41,615 nt of DNA from Bacteroidales bacterium UBA2287. GTDB taxonomy: Bacteria; Bacteroidota; Bacteroidia; Bacteroidales; Tenuifilaceae. This document shows positions 40,655 to 41,615 of the stretch, piece after piece; position 1 is the stretch's first letter; every line of letters starts with the position of its first letter. Both the position numbers and the translations under genes were made by a program. The stretch covers positions 98,317-139,931 of the forward strand of contig DDWL01000039.1 of NCBI GenBank assembly GCA_002345675.1, read 5' to 3'. The notes under the pieces are model-generated. The model was given only the letters and a program-made list of their open reading frames with translations. It did no database searches and was not told where the DNA came from.

Positions 40655-41416
40655 TGATAACTATCTATTGCCGTCAGGTTAATATTAAAAAAAGAAATAT
40701 TCTCAATTGTTTTAACTTGCCCCAGAGGGGCTTTATGTTTATAGTAAACATTTATCAGGGCGTCAGAGCTCCAGAGGAGCGCACTGTGAATTATTTATAC
40801 CATTCAAATAAATAGCGTTCATTGTATTCAATATCAAAATCCTTTAACAACTCAAGATATTCATCTTTAAATGATTTGCGTTTATGGTGCTCCTCCTGAT
40901 TTTTTATATAGTTTATTACATCGGTTAGTTGAGAATGGGAATATGTAAAAGAACCGAATCCTTCCTGCCAATAAAACATACCTTTAACCCATCGTTTTTC
41001 TTTAATAAACAATGATGTTGGGGTTTTGATATCCCGAACCAAATCGGAAATGCAAATGTTGGGTTTGAACCCGATAAAAATATGCGTGTGGTCGGGCATG
41101 CAATTTACCGCAAGTAATTTTTGGTCACGATTTTTTATAATACCAGTGATGTATTTCTGGAGTTCTTCTTTGTTTTTTTGCGGAATAATATTTTCGCGAC
41201 CTTGAACCGCAAAAACAATTTGATCGTACATTTGTGAATAGGTGTTTGCCATATTAACAGGGCGCTCCTATGGAGCTTTTGGTTAATAATTGTAAATGTT
41301 TCTATAAACAGTTAGCTACTCCGTAGCTAAAATACGCACTACTTTTTTATCCCCAAAATAATGTTGATTATTAGATAAATGCCTCCTTAACTTGACGGCT
41401 ACGGATAGTTATCGGG
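40655..41416 (-). mobile_element. Autonomous Y1 transposon with inverted ends
   Basis: About 760 bp with one transposase gene. Left end at 40655 (GATAACTATC..., then CCGTCAGGTTAA) and the reverse complement of the right end (GATAACTATCCGTAGCCGTC) match at 23 of 28 positions. Subterminal hairpins with GCTCCAGAGGAGC and GCTCCTATGGAGC flank the gene. A transposase-less relative lies at 28395-28708. Confidence 0.75.
40791..41252 (-). CDS. IS200/IS605-family transposase (TnpA, Y1 HUH)
   Basis: 153 aa, intact. HUH motif in CMPDHTHIFIGF; catalytic tyrosine in the helix DVINYIKNQEEHH; typical length for TnpA of IS200-like elements (about 130-155). Cuts and joins single-stranded DNA at hairpin ends. 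No TnpB/IscB is present. It lies just upstream of the YhcH gene, whose upstream ATG is next to the element's left end. Confidence 0.9.
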   Translation of the reverse strand: MANTYSQMYDQIVFAVQGRENIIPQKNKEELQKYITGIIKNRDQKLLAVNCMPDHTHIFIGFKPNICISDLVRDIKTPTSLFIKEKRWVKGMFYWQEGFGSFTYSHSQLTDVINYIKNQEEHHKRKSFKDEYLELLKDFDIEYNERYLFEWYK

Positions 41417-41565
41417 TGCCATCCCACCGCACGTCGCTCATAGTAAACTTCTTGCGATTTCTAGTCCATTTCGCTTTGATGTTTTTGTTGTCCCATGCTT
41501 TTTCTTTGCACTAGCAAATGGGCTTTTTAGCTAATAATCAAAGACCTTCACTCGTTAGCCTAACG

Positions 41566-41615
41566 ATTAAAACAATCATATTGTAAAATGCAAAACAAAA
41601 AACCTCTGTGTTAAA
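41566..41615 (+). repeat. 50-bp dispersed repeat, copy 2 (runs off the window)
   Basis: 47 of 50 bases match 17246-17295. The stretch 41417-41565 before it holds no gene that I can see. Confidence 0.8.

Overview
The window looks like chromosomal DNA of a Bacteroidetes (Bacteroidota), most likely Bacteroidales or a close relative. The reasons are: AT-rich housekeeping genes; promoters of the TTTG-N19-TAnnTTTG type (clearest at 22683-22713, upstream of rpsF); a TonB-dependent receptor with a carboxypeptidase-like N-terminal domain; a DUF5916 outer-membrane protein; an ATP-type PEP carboxykinase; and a large TANFOR-type secreted protein. No rRNA, tRNA or CRISPR array was seen. All calls are by eye; no database search was run.

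Layout. 0.3-6.1 kb: signalling proteins (YfiR-like/PAS/SpoIIE phosphatase, 7TMR-DISM/GAF protein) around a radical SAM/SPASM protein. 6.2-17.1 kb: metabolism, with a lysine 6-dehydrogenase-like/saccharopine dehydrogenase-family enzyme, a giant FAD/Fe-S D-2-hydroxyacid dehydrogenase, a FabH-like ketoacyl synthase, a DUF5916 protein, a probably exported superoxide dismutase and pckA. 17.3-19.4 kb: a tightly packed minus-strand operon of TM2, DUF2752 and DUF4870-like membrane proteins plus an M48 protease. 19.6-21.6 kb: a uridine phosphorylase-like enzyme, a SirB1-like protein and a BFD-like [2Fe-2S] protein. 21.7-22.5 kb: an Abi-like HEPN protein with a candidate divergent small RNA. 22.7-23.9 kb: rpsF-rpsR-rplI, with perfect AGGAGG sites before rpsR and rplI. 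23.9-28.1 kb: biotin carrier, acyl-CoA carboxyltransferase, DEAD-box helicase, YjjG-like HAD phosphatase.

28.1-36.3 kb is the accessory region and the main find. A GC-rich TANFOR/Fn3/zinc-metallopeptidase protein changes abruptly to an AT-rich C-terminus with a Cys/His papain/C39-like tip. A lipoprotein gene (candidate immunity) follows after 6 nt. Further on lie a 33-nt relic of a second copy of the same large gene, a tandemly duplicated RAYT transposase with REP hairpins, a start-less toxin-tip-like fragment (DUF5675/L,D-transpeptidase-like) and another exported candidate immunity protein. I infer a polymorphic-toxin locus with an orphan tip/immunity cassette that has been broken by REP/RAYT activity.

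36.3-40.6 kb: a YhcH-type sugar protein, a membrane-anchored AraC regulator and a TonB receptor, all minus strand, probably a nutrient-uptake module. 40.65-41.42 kb: an autonomous Y1 (HUH) transposon with inverted ends. Its transposase-less derivative lies at 28.4-28.7 kb. Intergenic spaces carry many small palindromic repeats; one family keeps an unpaired position at the same place in the stem in five copies, and one copy now encodes part of the N-terminus of the large toxin-like protein.
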